Assembly: GCA_903927605.1 (NCBI GenBank)
Contig: CAIYNT010000161.1
Location: forward strand, 1 to 9,102
DNA: 9,102 nucleotides
Source of the DNA: an uncultured Holophagaceae bacterium
Lineage (GTDB): Bacteria; Acidobacteriota; Holophagae; Holophagales; Holophagaceae
Direction: 5' to 3'
The position numbers were made by a program, and so were the translations under genes. This document shows positions 1 through 5,102 of the stretch, piece after piece. Numbering within the stretch: the first letter of the stretch is position 1; every line of letters starts with the position of its first letter. The notes under the pieces are model-generated. The model saw only the letters and a program-made list of their open reading frames with translations. It was not told where the DNA came from and did not search any database.

Positions 1-372
1 AGGCACAAGGAAGTGGGCATTGAGAGCGGCCAGAATCACGAGACAGAGCGCCATGAGCAGCCACGGGGCTGTCCAAGTCCGTTTACCCGCTCCCAAACCC
101 TGAGCTGCCACGAGTTCCGACCCCTCCATGAGTTGCTGGGTGCCGAGAAGCCCACCTAGTACTGCTGCCATGGGGAGCACTAATCCCAGGTTTTCAGGCA
201 TGGAGGTTAATAAGAGCGGCACCAACCAGCGAAGCGGGGCGCCTTCAGAAAAAATCTCCTTCGAGATGCGGACCATCTCCCAGGAGAGGAGCAAGAAGCC
301 GTAGAACAGCAGGGCTCCCAAAAAGGGGGTGGCCCAGCGTCGAAGGACGTATCGGGTGAGCACTGAAGGCAC
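1..372 (-). CDS. LptF/LptG-family LPS export permease, N-terminal part (partial)
   Basis: This is the first 124 codons of an inner-membrane protein of the YjgP/YjgQ (LptF/LptG) family; the rest lies beyond the left window edge. The family forms the permease of the LptB2FG transporter, which extracts lipopolysaccharide from the inner membrane and passes it to the Lpt bridge. Visible support: an opening TRYVLRRW segment, a hydrophobic stretch at about residues 15-33, the family-like run MPENLGLVLPMAAVLGGLLG at 58-77, then EGSELVAAQGLG at 83-94 and a further hydrophobic segment at 102-118 ending in N-x-x-F-x-V-P. The start is GTG at 372, directly after an in-frame TAA (373-375), with a weak GGA seven bases upstream; a second in-frame GTG at 363 has no ribosome site. 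It follows kdsD on the same strand after 74 AT-rich bases, so both serve LPS assembly. I cannot tell LptF from LptG with only the N-terminus. Confidence 0.85.
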   Translation of the reverse strand, partial: MPSVLTRYVLRRWATPFLGALLFYGFLLLSWEMVRISKEIFSEGAPLRWLVPLLLTSMPENLGLVLPMAAVLGGLLGTQQLMEGSELVAAQGLGAGKRTWTAPWLLMALCLVILAALNAHFLVP

Positions 373-396
373 TTAGGTGTCCAAGATTAACTTTCG

Positions 397-425
397 ATAA
401 TGTATATTATGTAACCTTAAATCAA
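397..425 (-). promoter_or_regulatory. Candidate promoter for the lptF/G-like gene
   Basis: Reading leftwards, TTGATT (420-425) and CATTAT (397-402) are separated by 17 bases, each matching four of six sigma-70 consensus positions. A start near 390 would leave a leader of about 18 bases before the GTG at 372. The region is strikingly AT-rich for this window and contains an inverted repeat ATAAT/ATTAT (397-401 and 406-410) overlapping the -10 element. Judged by eye only; the gene may also be read through from kdsD, since no terminator is visible in the gap. Confidence 0.35.
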
Positions 426-446
426 ACGAACTGAACCTGAATGTAA

Positions 447-1433
447 TCACAAGACCTTGGATGTCAGTAGATCGTGAATATGGATTACCCCGCATGGTGC
501 CCCCTTCCGTGTCGCAACGAGAAAGGTGATCTTCCGGGCCTCCATTTGACCTGCCGCATCCAGCGCCAAAGCCTCTGCATCGATGGTGGCGGGATGCCGG
601 GACATGAACTGGGTGGCGGTTAGCGCAAGCGGATTGCTTCCTTCCCGTTCTGCTCCTTCAAGCGCCCGGCGGATGTCCCCGTCGGTGATGACGCCGACCA
701 GCCGCGGCCCCTCCATGACAGTCGTCATGCCCAGGCGTCCGCCGGTCATGGCCTGGAGGACTTCTGTAAGAGATGATTCCTTGGCTACGCGGGGCCACGA
801 TTTATGCATCAATAGCTTTACCTTCATGAACTTCGCACCAATACTTCCAGCAGGGTGATTCAATGCGAAAAGGTCCCGGGTGAATCCCCTGCGAACCATC
901 AGACTGCTGGCCAGAACATCTCCCCAGACCAGCTGGAGGGTGGTGCTGGCCATCGGGGCCAGATCCAGTGGACAGCCCTCCCCTTGGGCAAGACGGTAGC
1001 TGAAGGTCCAGGCAGCAGCCTGCCCGAGACTGCCCTCGGGTCTCGATGTGATGGCCGCAATGGGAATACCGAGGCGTAGAAGGCTCGGGAGAAGGCGAAC
1101 CACCTCCTCACTTTCTCCACTGTTTGAAAGGGCCAGGATGGAATCCTCCTGGGTCACCATGCCCAGGTCACCATGCAAGGCCTCTGCGGGGTGGAGAAAG
1201 AGACTGGGGCTCCCGGTCGAGGCAAACGTCGCCACGATCTTCTGGGCTACGAGCCCCGACTTGCCCATGCCTGTCAAGACTACCCGTCCGGTCCTGCCCA
1301 TCACCATGCCCACCCAGTCGTCAACGACCTTTGAGTCCCAGGTTTCCCTCAGTTCTCCAAGGGCTATTCTGGCCGCGTCCAGCACGGCATTTCCGACCTC
1401 CAGCGCCCCAGCGCCCTGGTTCTCATCCTTCAC
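447..1433 (-). CDS. kdsD: Arabinose-5-phosphate isomerase (KdsD/KpsF type)
   Basis: The enzyme interconverts D-ribulose 5-phosphate and D-arabinose 5-phosphate in the cytoplasm, the first step of Kdo synthesis for lipopolysaccharide. At 328 residues it has the same length as E. coli KdsD. An N-terminal SIS sugar-isomerase domain (about 40-185) carries GMGKSG (55-60), HPAEALHGDLGM (81-92) and SNSGESEE (103-110); two CBS domains follow (about 205-262 and 273-326, the first with GVITDGDIRR at 247-256). Lys58, Glu110, Glu152 and His193 align with the Lys, two Glu and His proposed as catalytic in E. coli KdsD. Two usually conserved spots differ: LAPM for LAPT at 158-161 and HPAG for HPGG at 193-196. 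The start is GTG at 1433, supported by GGAG at 1442-1445 with an eight-base spacer and by N-terminal alignment to E. coli KdsD. It is transcribed away from the Lon-domain gene and towards the lptF/G-like gene. The paralogue GutQ is possible, but the LPS neighbour favours KdsD. Confidence 0.92.
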   Translation of the reverse strand: MKDENQGAGALEVGNAVLDAARIALGELRETWDSKVVDDWVGMVMGRTGRVVLTGMGKSGLVAQKIVATFASTGSPSLFLHPAEALHGDLGMVTQEDSILALSNSGESEEVVRLLPSLLRLGIPIAAITSRPEGSLGQAAAWTFSYRLAQGEGCPLDLAPMASTTLQLVWGDVLASSLMVRRGFTRDLFALNHPAGSIGAKFMKVKLLMHKSWPRVAKESSLTEVLQAMTGGRLGMTTVMEGPRLVGVITDGDIRRALEGAEREGSNPLALTATQFMSRHPATIDAEALALDAAGQMEARKITFLVATRKGAPCGVIHIHDLLTSKVL

Positions 1434-1441
1434 TTGTCAGA

Positions 1442-1445
1442 CTCC
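1442..1445 (-). promoter_or_regulatory. Ribosome binding site of kdsD
   Basis: GGAG on the minus strand, eight bases before the GTG at 1433. It decides this start and means that the leader of kdsD runs antisense through the gap before the divergent Lon-domain gene. Confidence 0.6.
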
Positions 1446-1469
1446 GATGTGGTGGCGAGCAAGGTGTCC

Positions 1470-2093
1470 ATGCTACCAGCCATTCTCCCCCTCTTCCCGC
1501 TACCTCAGGTCGTGCTCTTCCCACAGACCTTTCTGCCGCTCCATGTGTTTGAACCGAGGTACCAGGAATTGACGGTGGAAGTAATCAATTCCCATCATCA
1601 CTTGGTCCTGACTCTCATGCGGGAGAACCCCGATCCCGGAACTCTTGGCGAGACGGCTCCTACCTTCCAGACCGGTTGCCTGGCGGAAATCGTGCGCGCT
1701 GAACCGCTCACTGCCGGGCGGTGGAATCTGCTGGTCCAGGGAAAGGACGCCGTGCGGATCATCGAGGAGATACCGGGGAAAACGTTCCGCCAGGCTCGCA
1801 TCGAGATCCTGCCTTTCGATTCCTCCCTGCTCTGGCCAGGGCCCCACCGCCGACGACTCATGGAATCCCTCCACGCCTACGCTGCTTCAGAGGGTATAGA
1901 GTCCCAGTTGAAGGAGTTGCTGGACCTGCCGTTGGAAGACATGGGTCGCCTCAACACACTGGCCATGGCTCTGGACTTTGAACCCACCGAACGTCAGTTC
2001 CTTCTGGAGTCCAGGGATCTGCCGACCCTGGCTGAGCGCATGCTCCAGCTGCTGGACTTTGCTGTAGGTGGGCGGGCCATTCGGGGGCTCTGA
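1470..2093 (+). CDS. Single-domain LON substrate-binding (Lon N-terminal-like) protein
   Basis: A 207-residue protein of the family that matches only the N-terminal substrate-binding domain of the Lon protease, with no ATPase or protease part. The diagnostic opening is LPLFPLPQVVLFP (6-18) followed by LPLHVFEPRYQEL (22-34); the core beta-rich domain runs to about residue 115 (GCLAEIVRAEPL, then LLVQGKDAVRIIEE) and a helical C-terminal part follows. Its biological role is not established; a role in protein turnover or substrate recognition is only inferred from the fold. I chose ATG 1470, which has AAGG at 1461-1464 five bases upstream and begins exactly at the conserved motif. The frame is open back to TTG 1434, but that codon lacks a ribosome site and would abut the kdsD start. 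The tRNA gene begins 37 bases after its stop. Confidence 0.85.
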   Translation: MLPAILPLFPLPQVVLFPQTFLPLHVFEPRYQELTVEVINSHHHLVLTLMRENPDPGTLGETAPTFQTGCLAEIVRAEPLTAGRWNLLVQGKDAVRIIEEIPGKTFRQARIEILPFDSSLLWPGPHRRRLMESLHAYAASEGIESQLKELLDLPLEDMGRLNTLAMALDFEPTERQFLLESRDLPTLAERMLQLLDFAVGGRAIRGL

Positions 2094-2130
2094 TTCAGTC
2101 CGAACATGGTCACTTTGCTACACTGACCCT

Positions 2131-2206
2131 GGCCCTGTAGCTCAGCGGTCAGAGCTGGCGGCTCATAACCGCTTGGTCGTGGGTTCGAACCCCACCGGGG
2201 CCACCA
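2131..2206 (+). tRNA. tRNA with CAT anticodon, probably tRNA-Ile2 (lysidine type)
   Basis: A full cloverleaf can be drawn: acceptor GGCCCTG (2131-2137) with CGGGGCC (2196-2202, one U-G pair), D-stem GCTC/GAGC (2140-2143, 2152-2155), anticodon stem GGCGG/CCGCT (2157-2161, 2169-2173) with loop CTCATAA and anticodon CAT at 2164-2166, variable loop TGGTC (2174-2178), T-arm GTGGG-TTCGAAC-CCCAC (2179-2195), discriminator A2203 and an encoded CCA (2204-2206). A CAT anticodon can mean elongator Met, initiator Met or Ile2. The paired 5' end rules out the initiator. The acceptor with C4-G69 and C5-G68, the GGCGx/xCGCT anticodon stem and the TGGTC variable loop resemble E. coli tRNA-Ile2 as I recall it, and not elongator Met (acceptor GGCTACG). 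A -10-like TACACT at 2119-2124 lies just before the gene without a clear -35, so co-transcription with the upstream gene is also possible. Confidence 0.95.
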
Positions 2207-2225
2207 ATCCGCAGGACTGCGGATT
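2206..2225 (+). other. Hairpin abutting the tRNA 3' end
   Basis: AATCCGCAG (2206-2214) and CTGCGGATT (2217-2225) are perfect inverse complements around GA; sterically, eight pairs with a four-base loop are more likely. The first base is the final A of the encoded CCA. No T-run follows, so it does not look like a standard terminator. It may instead mark the 3' trailer for tRNA processing. Confidence 0.6.
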
Positions 2226-2255
2226 AGGACCGGCGCCTCATGCGACGGCCCGAAG

Positions 2256-2282
2256 GACGAGGGCACACGATGTGCCCTCGTC
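2256..2282. terminator. Perfect 12-bp hairpin between the tRNA and the convergent regulator gene
   Basis: GACGAGGGCACA (2256-2267) and TGTGCCCTCGTC (2271-2282) pair perfectly around CGA. The genes on both sides converge on this 146-base gap, so it could end either transcript. On the plus strand only a weak ACCATTTCCC follows, and on the minus strand no T-run, so efficient intrinsic termination is uncertain. A second, weaker stem TCACCA/TGGTGA (2281-2286, 2298-2303) lies next to it. The remainder of the gap shows nothing else. Confidence 0.5.
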
Positions 2283-2352
2283 ACCATTTCCCAGGAGTGG
2301 TGATTCGGACCAACGCCACCGGCGACGGTCCTCGCCACCGTGCCAACGGCAT

Positions 2353-3069
2353 CTACACGATCCACTTTCGCAGTTCCCCCTCGGCAAAGAGCAGATGTTC
2401 CAGCATGGCGCTTGAGGCTGCCTGAGACGAATGGGATTGGATGGCCTGGAAAATCTTGGAATGCTGGTCGATGATCCTCTGAGCGTTCTCAGGACTGTCA
2501 TGGTAAAGCTGTCGCCGGGCAACGGAATTGGCCTTTGAGAATTCCTCTGAGACAGTCTTGAACAGCTTGGTCAGCAGGCTGTTATGCGCGGCATCAGCCA
2601 CCGCGTAGTGGAAGGCGGCATCGAATTCCTGACCCTTCTCGGGGTCCTGTACATTGAGCCGTTCCTGCATGTTCTCCAGGGCAGTGTTGATCTGGTCGAG
2701 TTCCTCATCGCTAGCACGCTCGGCAGCCAGGCCCGCCGTAGCGGTTTCGAAGATCCGGCGCATCTCGAACATGTCAAGGAGCGAGCTGCGCTCAACCGCC
2801 AGGAACATCGCCAGGGGACGGATGATGTCATCGGCCCCGCTGCTCCGGACAAAGGTGCCCTCGCCTGGCCTGATGTCGATCACCCCCAGCATCTCCAAAG
2901 TCCGGATGGCTTCACGGACCGATGCGCGACTGACCTGGAACTGGTCCGCCAGTTCGCGCTCCGCAAGCAGCTTGTCGCCGGGTTTCAGTTTCCCGTCGGT
3001 GATGAGCTGCTTGATCTGCTCCACGATCTCCTCGTAAAGGCGCTTGGTCTTGATCGGAGTGAATTCCAT
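2353..3069 (-). CDS. GntR-family transcriptional regulator, FadR subfamily (FCD domain), probable lactate regulator
   Basis: A 238-residue DNA-binding regulator. The winged-helix GntR domain spans about 10-75 (RLYEEIVEQIKQLI at 10-23, LAERELADQFQVSRASVREAIRTL at 35-58, RPGEGTFVR at 67-75). An all-helical FCD ligand domain follows from about 97. Its expected metal ligands are visible: Asp150 and His154 (FDAAFH), His203 (QHSKIF) and His225 (MLEHLL). This is the group of PdhR and LldR, which sense pyruvate, lactate or related acids. It is divergent from a lactate permease operon, with a fitting operator palindrome at 3150-3160 between them, so control of that operon by lactate is a strong inference. 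The start is ATG 3069, with GGAGAG at 3077-3082 seven bases upstream. Upstream ATGs extend the frame to 3132, but the one at 3084 overlaps that ribosome site. LldR or LutR would be reasonable names; the exact ligand cannot be read from sequence. Confidence 0.9.
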   Translation of the reverse strand: MEFTPIKTKRLYEEIVEQIKQLITDGKLKPGDKLLAERELADQFQVSRASVREAIRTLEMLGVIDIRPGEGTFVRSSGADDIIRPLAMFLAVERSSLLDMFEMRRIFETATAGLAAERASDEELDQINTALENMQERLNVQDPEKGQEFDAAFHYAVADAAHNSLLTKLFKTVSEEFSKANSVARRQLYHDSPENAQRIIDQHSKIFQAIQSHSSQAASSAMLEHLLFAEGELRKWIV

Positions 3070-3076
3070 AGCATCA

Positions 3077-3082
3077 CTCTCC
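3077..3082 (-). promoter_or_regulatory. Ribosome binding site of the GntR regulator
   Basis: GGAGAG on the minus strand, seven bases before ATG 3069. It fixes the start at 3069 over the in-frame ATGs upstream, one of which overlaps it. Confidence 0.7.
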
Positions 3083-3105
3083 ATAAAATTATTTAAATGC
3101 TGAAA

Positions 3106-3132
3106 GTTATAATACATGGAAAGTGTGATCAA
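3106..3132 (-). promoter_or_regulatory. Candidate promoter of the GntR regulator
   Basis: Reading leftwards, TTGATC (3127-3132) and TATAAC (3106-3111) are separated by 15 bases, shorter than ideal; TATTAT (3109-3114) overlaps. On the other strand the same bases read as a perfect TATAAT (3108-3113) without a recognisable -35. The palindrome at 3150-3160 lies 17 bases beyond the -35, close enough for autoregulation. Visual match only. Confidence 0.3.
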
Positions 3133-3149
3133 AACCTGGCATTCGGTGA

Positions 3150-3160
3150 TGGTCTGACCA
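3150..3160. promoter_or_regulatory. Probable GntR/FadR-type operator
   Basis: TGGTC-T-GACCA is a perfect palindrome around one central base. It fits the TGGT-N3-ACCA core known for FadR/PdhR/LldR-group operators and lies in the middle of the divergent region between the regulator and the lactate permease. A -10-like TATTGT at 3168-3173 sits just downstream in the lctP direction, though no good -35 is visible, so binding here could block lctP transcription. No second copy was seen in the gap. Confidence 0.75.
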
Positions 3161-3188
3161 CTAGACCTATTGTAGGCTTCGCCTCAGG

Positions 3189-3235
3189 TTCTTTCCTAAA
3201 ATCTCCCTTCCCCTTCCCCTACCCCACCCCTTCTC
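3189..3235 (+). promoter_or_regulatory. G-free, C-rich pyrimidine leader before lctP
   Basis: These 47 bases contain no G; about 41 are pyrimidines and about 25 are C. The tract ends five bases before the GGAGG ribosome site (3240-3244) of lctP and probably lies in its 5' leader. Such unstructured C-rich RNA can favour ribosomal protein S1 binding or serve as a Rho loading site. Which of these applies here, if either, is not visible. Confidence 0.4.
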
Positions 3236-3248
3236 GTCTGGAGGTTTC

Positions 3249-5006
3249 ATGACCCCATGGACCCAAGTCTATTCCCCTGTCATGGGGAATATCTTCTTAT
3301 CAGCCTTGGTGGCCGCTTTGCCGGTCTTCGTGCTGCTCGGCTTGCTAGCCAAGCACGCTAAGGCCCACTACGCGGCCATCCTTGGGCTCGTCGCCTCACT
3401 GGCCGTCGCCATCTTTGTCTATCGGATGCCGGCCGGATTGGCGGGAATGTCGGCGGTGCAAGGCGCCCTCGTTGGGTTGGTGCCCATCGGTTGGATCGTC
3501 CTGAACGCCATCTTCATCTACGACATCACTGTGAAATCCGGCGATTTCGAAGTGGTGAAGCACTCCATCGCGGGGCTGGCTTCGGATCGCCGGATTCAGG
3601 CCCTCTTGATCGCCTTCAGCTTTGGCGCTTTTATTGAGGGCGCAGCCGGTTTCGGAACCCCGGTGGCGATCTCTGCCGCCATGCTCATCGGCCTTGGTTT
3701 CCGTCCACTGCAGGCCGCTGGCATCGCCCTGATCGGCAATACCGCGCCCGTGGCCTATGGCGCCTTGGGTACCCCCATCATTGCCTTGGCCAGCGTGACA
3801 GGCCTCCCTCTGGCTGACCTCAGTGCCGCGGTGGGCCGCATCCTGCCCTTTTTCTCACTGGTCGTGCCCTTCTGGATCATCTGGACCATGGCCGGGCGCA
3901 AGGCCATGATGGAAGTCTGGCCTGCCTGCCTAGTGGCCGGTGGCAGCTTCGCCATCACGCAGTTCCTGGTGAGCAACTACCACGGCCCCTGGCTGGTGGA
4001 CATCATCGGCGCCATCGTTTCCATGATCGCCACGGTCATCCTGCTCAAGTTCTGGCAGCCGGCGAAAATTTGGCGCTATGAACACGACGAAGCAGTGGGT
4101 GCGGCCGTGGAACAGGGAACCGGTAAGGTCGTGAAGGCCTGGATGCCCTGGGTCTTCCTGTCCGTGTTCGTGTTCGCCTGGGGCACCCCTCACGTCAAGA
4201 CCTTCTTGAACGGTGGGGCAAAGAATCAGCCCAACCTGCTCATGGGGATCACGGTCAAGTCCTACGAGATGCCCCTGATCCACAAGAACATCATTAAAGC
4301 CCCCCCAGTCGTTTCCAAACCCACCCCTGAGGCGGCGGTCTACACCTTCAACTGGCTCTCCACCACGGGCACCAGCCTGTTCCTCGCCGGCATCTGCAGC
4401 GGCTTGCTGCTCGGCTTCGGTCCACTGGAGCTTCTTAAAATCTTTGGCCACACCATCTATCGCGTCCGCATCTCGCTGCTGACCATCGCGGCCATGCTTG
4501 CCCTGGGCTACACCACCAAGGGCGCGGGCCTGGACGCCACGATGGGTCTGGCCTTCGCCGCCACTGGCGCACTGTTCCCCTTCTTCAGCGCGATGCTGGG
4601 CTGGCTGGGTGTGGCCTTGACTGGTAGCGATACTTCCTCGAACGTGCTGTTCGGTGGCCTCCAGAAGGTCACTGCCCAGCAGCTGGGACTGAACCCGATT
4701 CTCACGGCGGCGGCCAACAGCGCTGGCGGCGTCATGGGCAAGATGATCGACGCCCAGAGCATCGTGGTGGCCTCCGTCGCCACCAACCAGCAGGGCGAGG
4801 AAGGCACCATCCTTCGCTATGTGTTCTTCCACAGCCTCGCCCTGGCGGCTCTTGTGGGCGTCGTGATCTTCTTCTATGCAAAAATCCTTCCCGCCAGCTG
4901 GATGCCCGCGCCCCCGGCGCCTGCCCCAGCTGTAGTCACGACGGTCCCCGCTCCTCCTGTTCCGGCCGCTCCCACTGCCGTGCCCGCCCCCGCACCGGCC
5001 AAGTAG
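3249..5006 (+). CDS. lctP: L-lactate permease, LctP/LldP family
   Basis: A 585-residue polytopic inner-membrane carrier that imports L- and D-lactate (and usually glycolate) with protons. Many hydrophobic segments run from about residue 13 to 545. Family signatures are [15 protein letters not shown] (126-140), [14 protein letters not shown] (163-176), [14 protein letters not shown] (459-472) and [11 protein letters not shown] (490-500); the periplasmic or cytoplasmic loop with [20 protein letters not shown] (350-369) resembles MPPVVSEATAYAAV in E. coli LldP. The start is ATG 3249, with GGAGG at 3240-3244 four bases upstream. The E. coli protein, as I recall it, ends near a TWMIP sequence that aligns with ASWMP here (549-553). 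Beyond that point this protein carries an extra tail of about 32 residues made mostly of Pro and Ala. It is the first gene of the lactate operon, divergent from the GntR regulator, and is separated from dld by a terminator-like hairpin. Confidence 0.93.
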   Translation: MTPWTQVYSPVMGNIFLSALVAALPVFVLLGLLAKHAKAHYAAILGLVASLAVAIFVYRMPAGLAGMSAVQGALVGLVPIGWIVLNAIFIYDITVKSGDFEVVKHSIAGLASDRRIQALLIAFSFGAFIEGAAGFGTPVAISAAMLIGLGFRPLQAAGIALIGNTAPVAYGALGTPIIALASVTGLPLADLSAAVGRILPFFSLVVPFWIIWTMAGRKAMMEVWPACLVAGGSFAITQFLVSNYHGPWLVDIIGAIVSMIATVILLKFWQPAKIWRYEHDEAVGAAVEQGTGKVVKAWMPWVFLSVFVFAWGTPHVKTFLNGGAKNQPNLLMGITVKSYEMPLIHKNIIKAPPVVSKPTPEAAVYTFNWLSTTGTSLFLAGICSGLLLGFGPLELLKIFGHTIYRVRISLLTIAAMLALGYTTKGAGLDATMGLAFAATGALFPFFSAMLGWLGVALTGSDTSSNVLFGGLQKVTAQQLGLNPILTAAANSAGGVMGKMIDAQSIVVASVATNQQGEEGTILRYVFFHSLALAALVGVVIFFYAKILPASWMPAPPAPAPAVVTTVPAPPVPAAPTAVPAPAPAK

Positions 5007-5033
5007 TCCGACGGAATTCCGACGAACGACCCG

Positions 5034-5071
5034 GGTCCCGCCGACGAACCATACTGTCGGTGGGACCTTTT
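5034..5071 (+). terminator. Intrinsic terminator/attenuator between lctP and dld
   Basis: GGTCCCGCCGAC (5034-5045) pairs with GTCGGTGGGACC (5056-5067) over 12 pairs including one G-U, with a ten-base loop, and TTTT follows at 5068-5071. This is a typical Rho-independent terminator shape. It starts 28 bases after the lctP stop, and dld follows on the same strand, so partial read-through is the likely design. CCGACG occurs three times (5008-5013, 5019-5024, 5041-5046), and the longer CCGACGAAC twice (5019-5027, 5041-5049). The GTCGG arm could therefore pair with alternative partners, which would be compatible with regulated attenuation, though this is not shown. Confidence 0.75.
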
Positions 5072-5085
5072 AGCGCCCCGATCCC

Positions 5086-5093
5086 GGGAGAGG
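5086..5093 (+). promoter_or_regulatory. Ribosome binding site of dld
   Basis: GGGAGAGG lies directly before an ATG at 5094, too close to serve it, and nine bases before ATG 5103. This favours the start at 5103. Confidence 0.6.
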
Positions 5094-5102
5094 ATGGTTC
5101 TC

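Noticed and set aside
1434..1469. TTG at 1434 as the start of the Lon-domain protein
   Set aside because: No ribosome site, it would directly abut the kdsD start, and the extra 12 residues lie before the conserved opening motif; ATG 1470 has AAGG at a good distance.
2131..2206. tRNA gene as an integration site of a mobile element
   Set aside because: No integrase gene, no direct repeat of the tRNA 3' end in the window, and ordinary chromosomal genes on both sides.
3070..3132. Upstream ATG starts (3132, 3084) for the GntR regulator
   Set aside because: The extra N-terminal residues are unlike the family, and the ATG at 3084 overlaps the GGAGAG that serves ATG 3069.
3930..4832. 300-codon minus-strand open frame inside lctP
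   Set aside because: Composition is typical of an antisense shadow (Gly, His, Asp, Gln). The plus-strand reading is a clear LctP.
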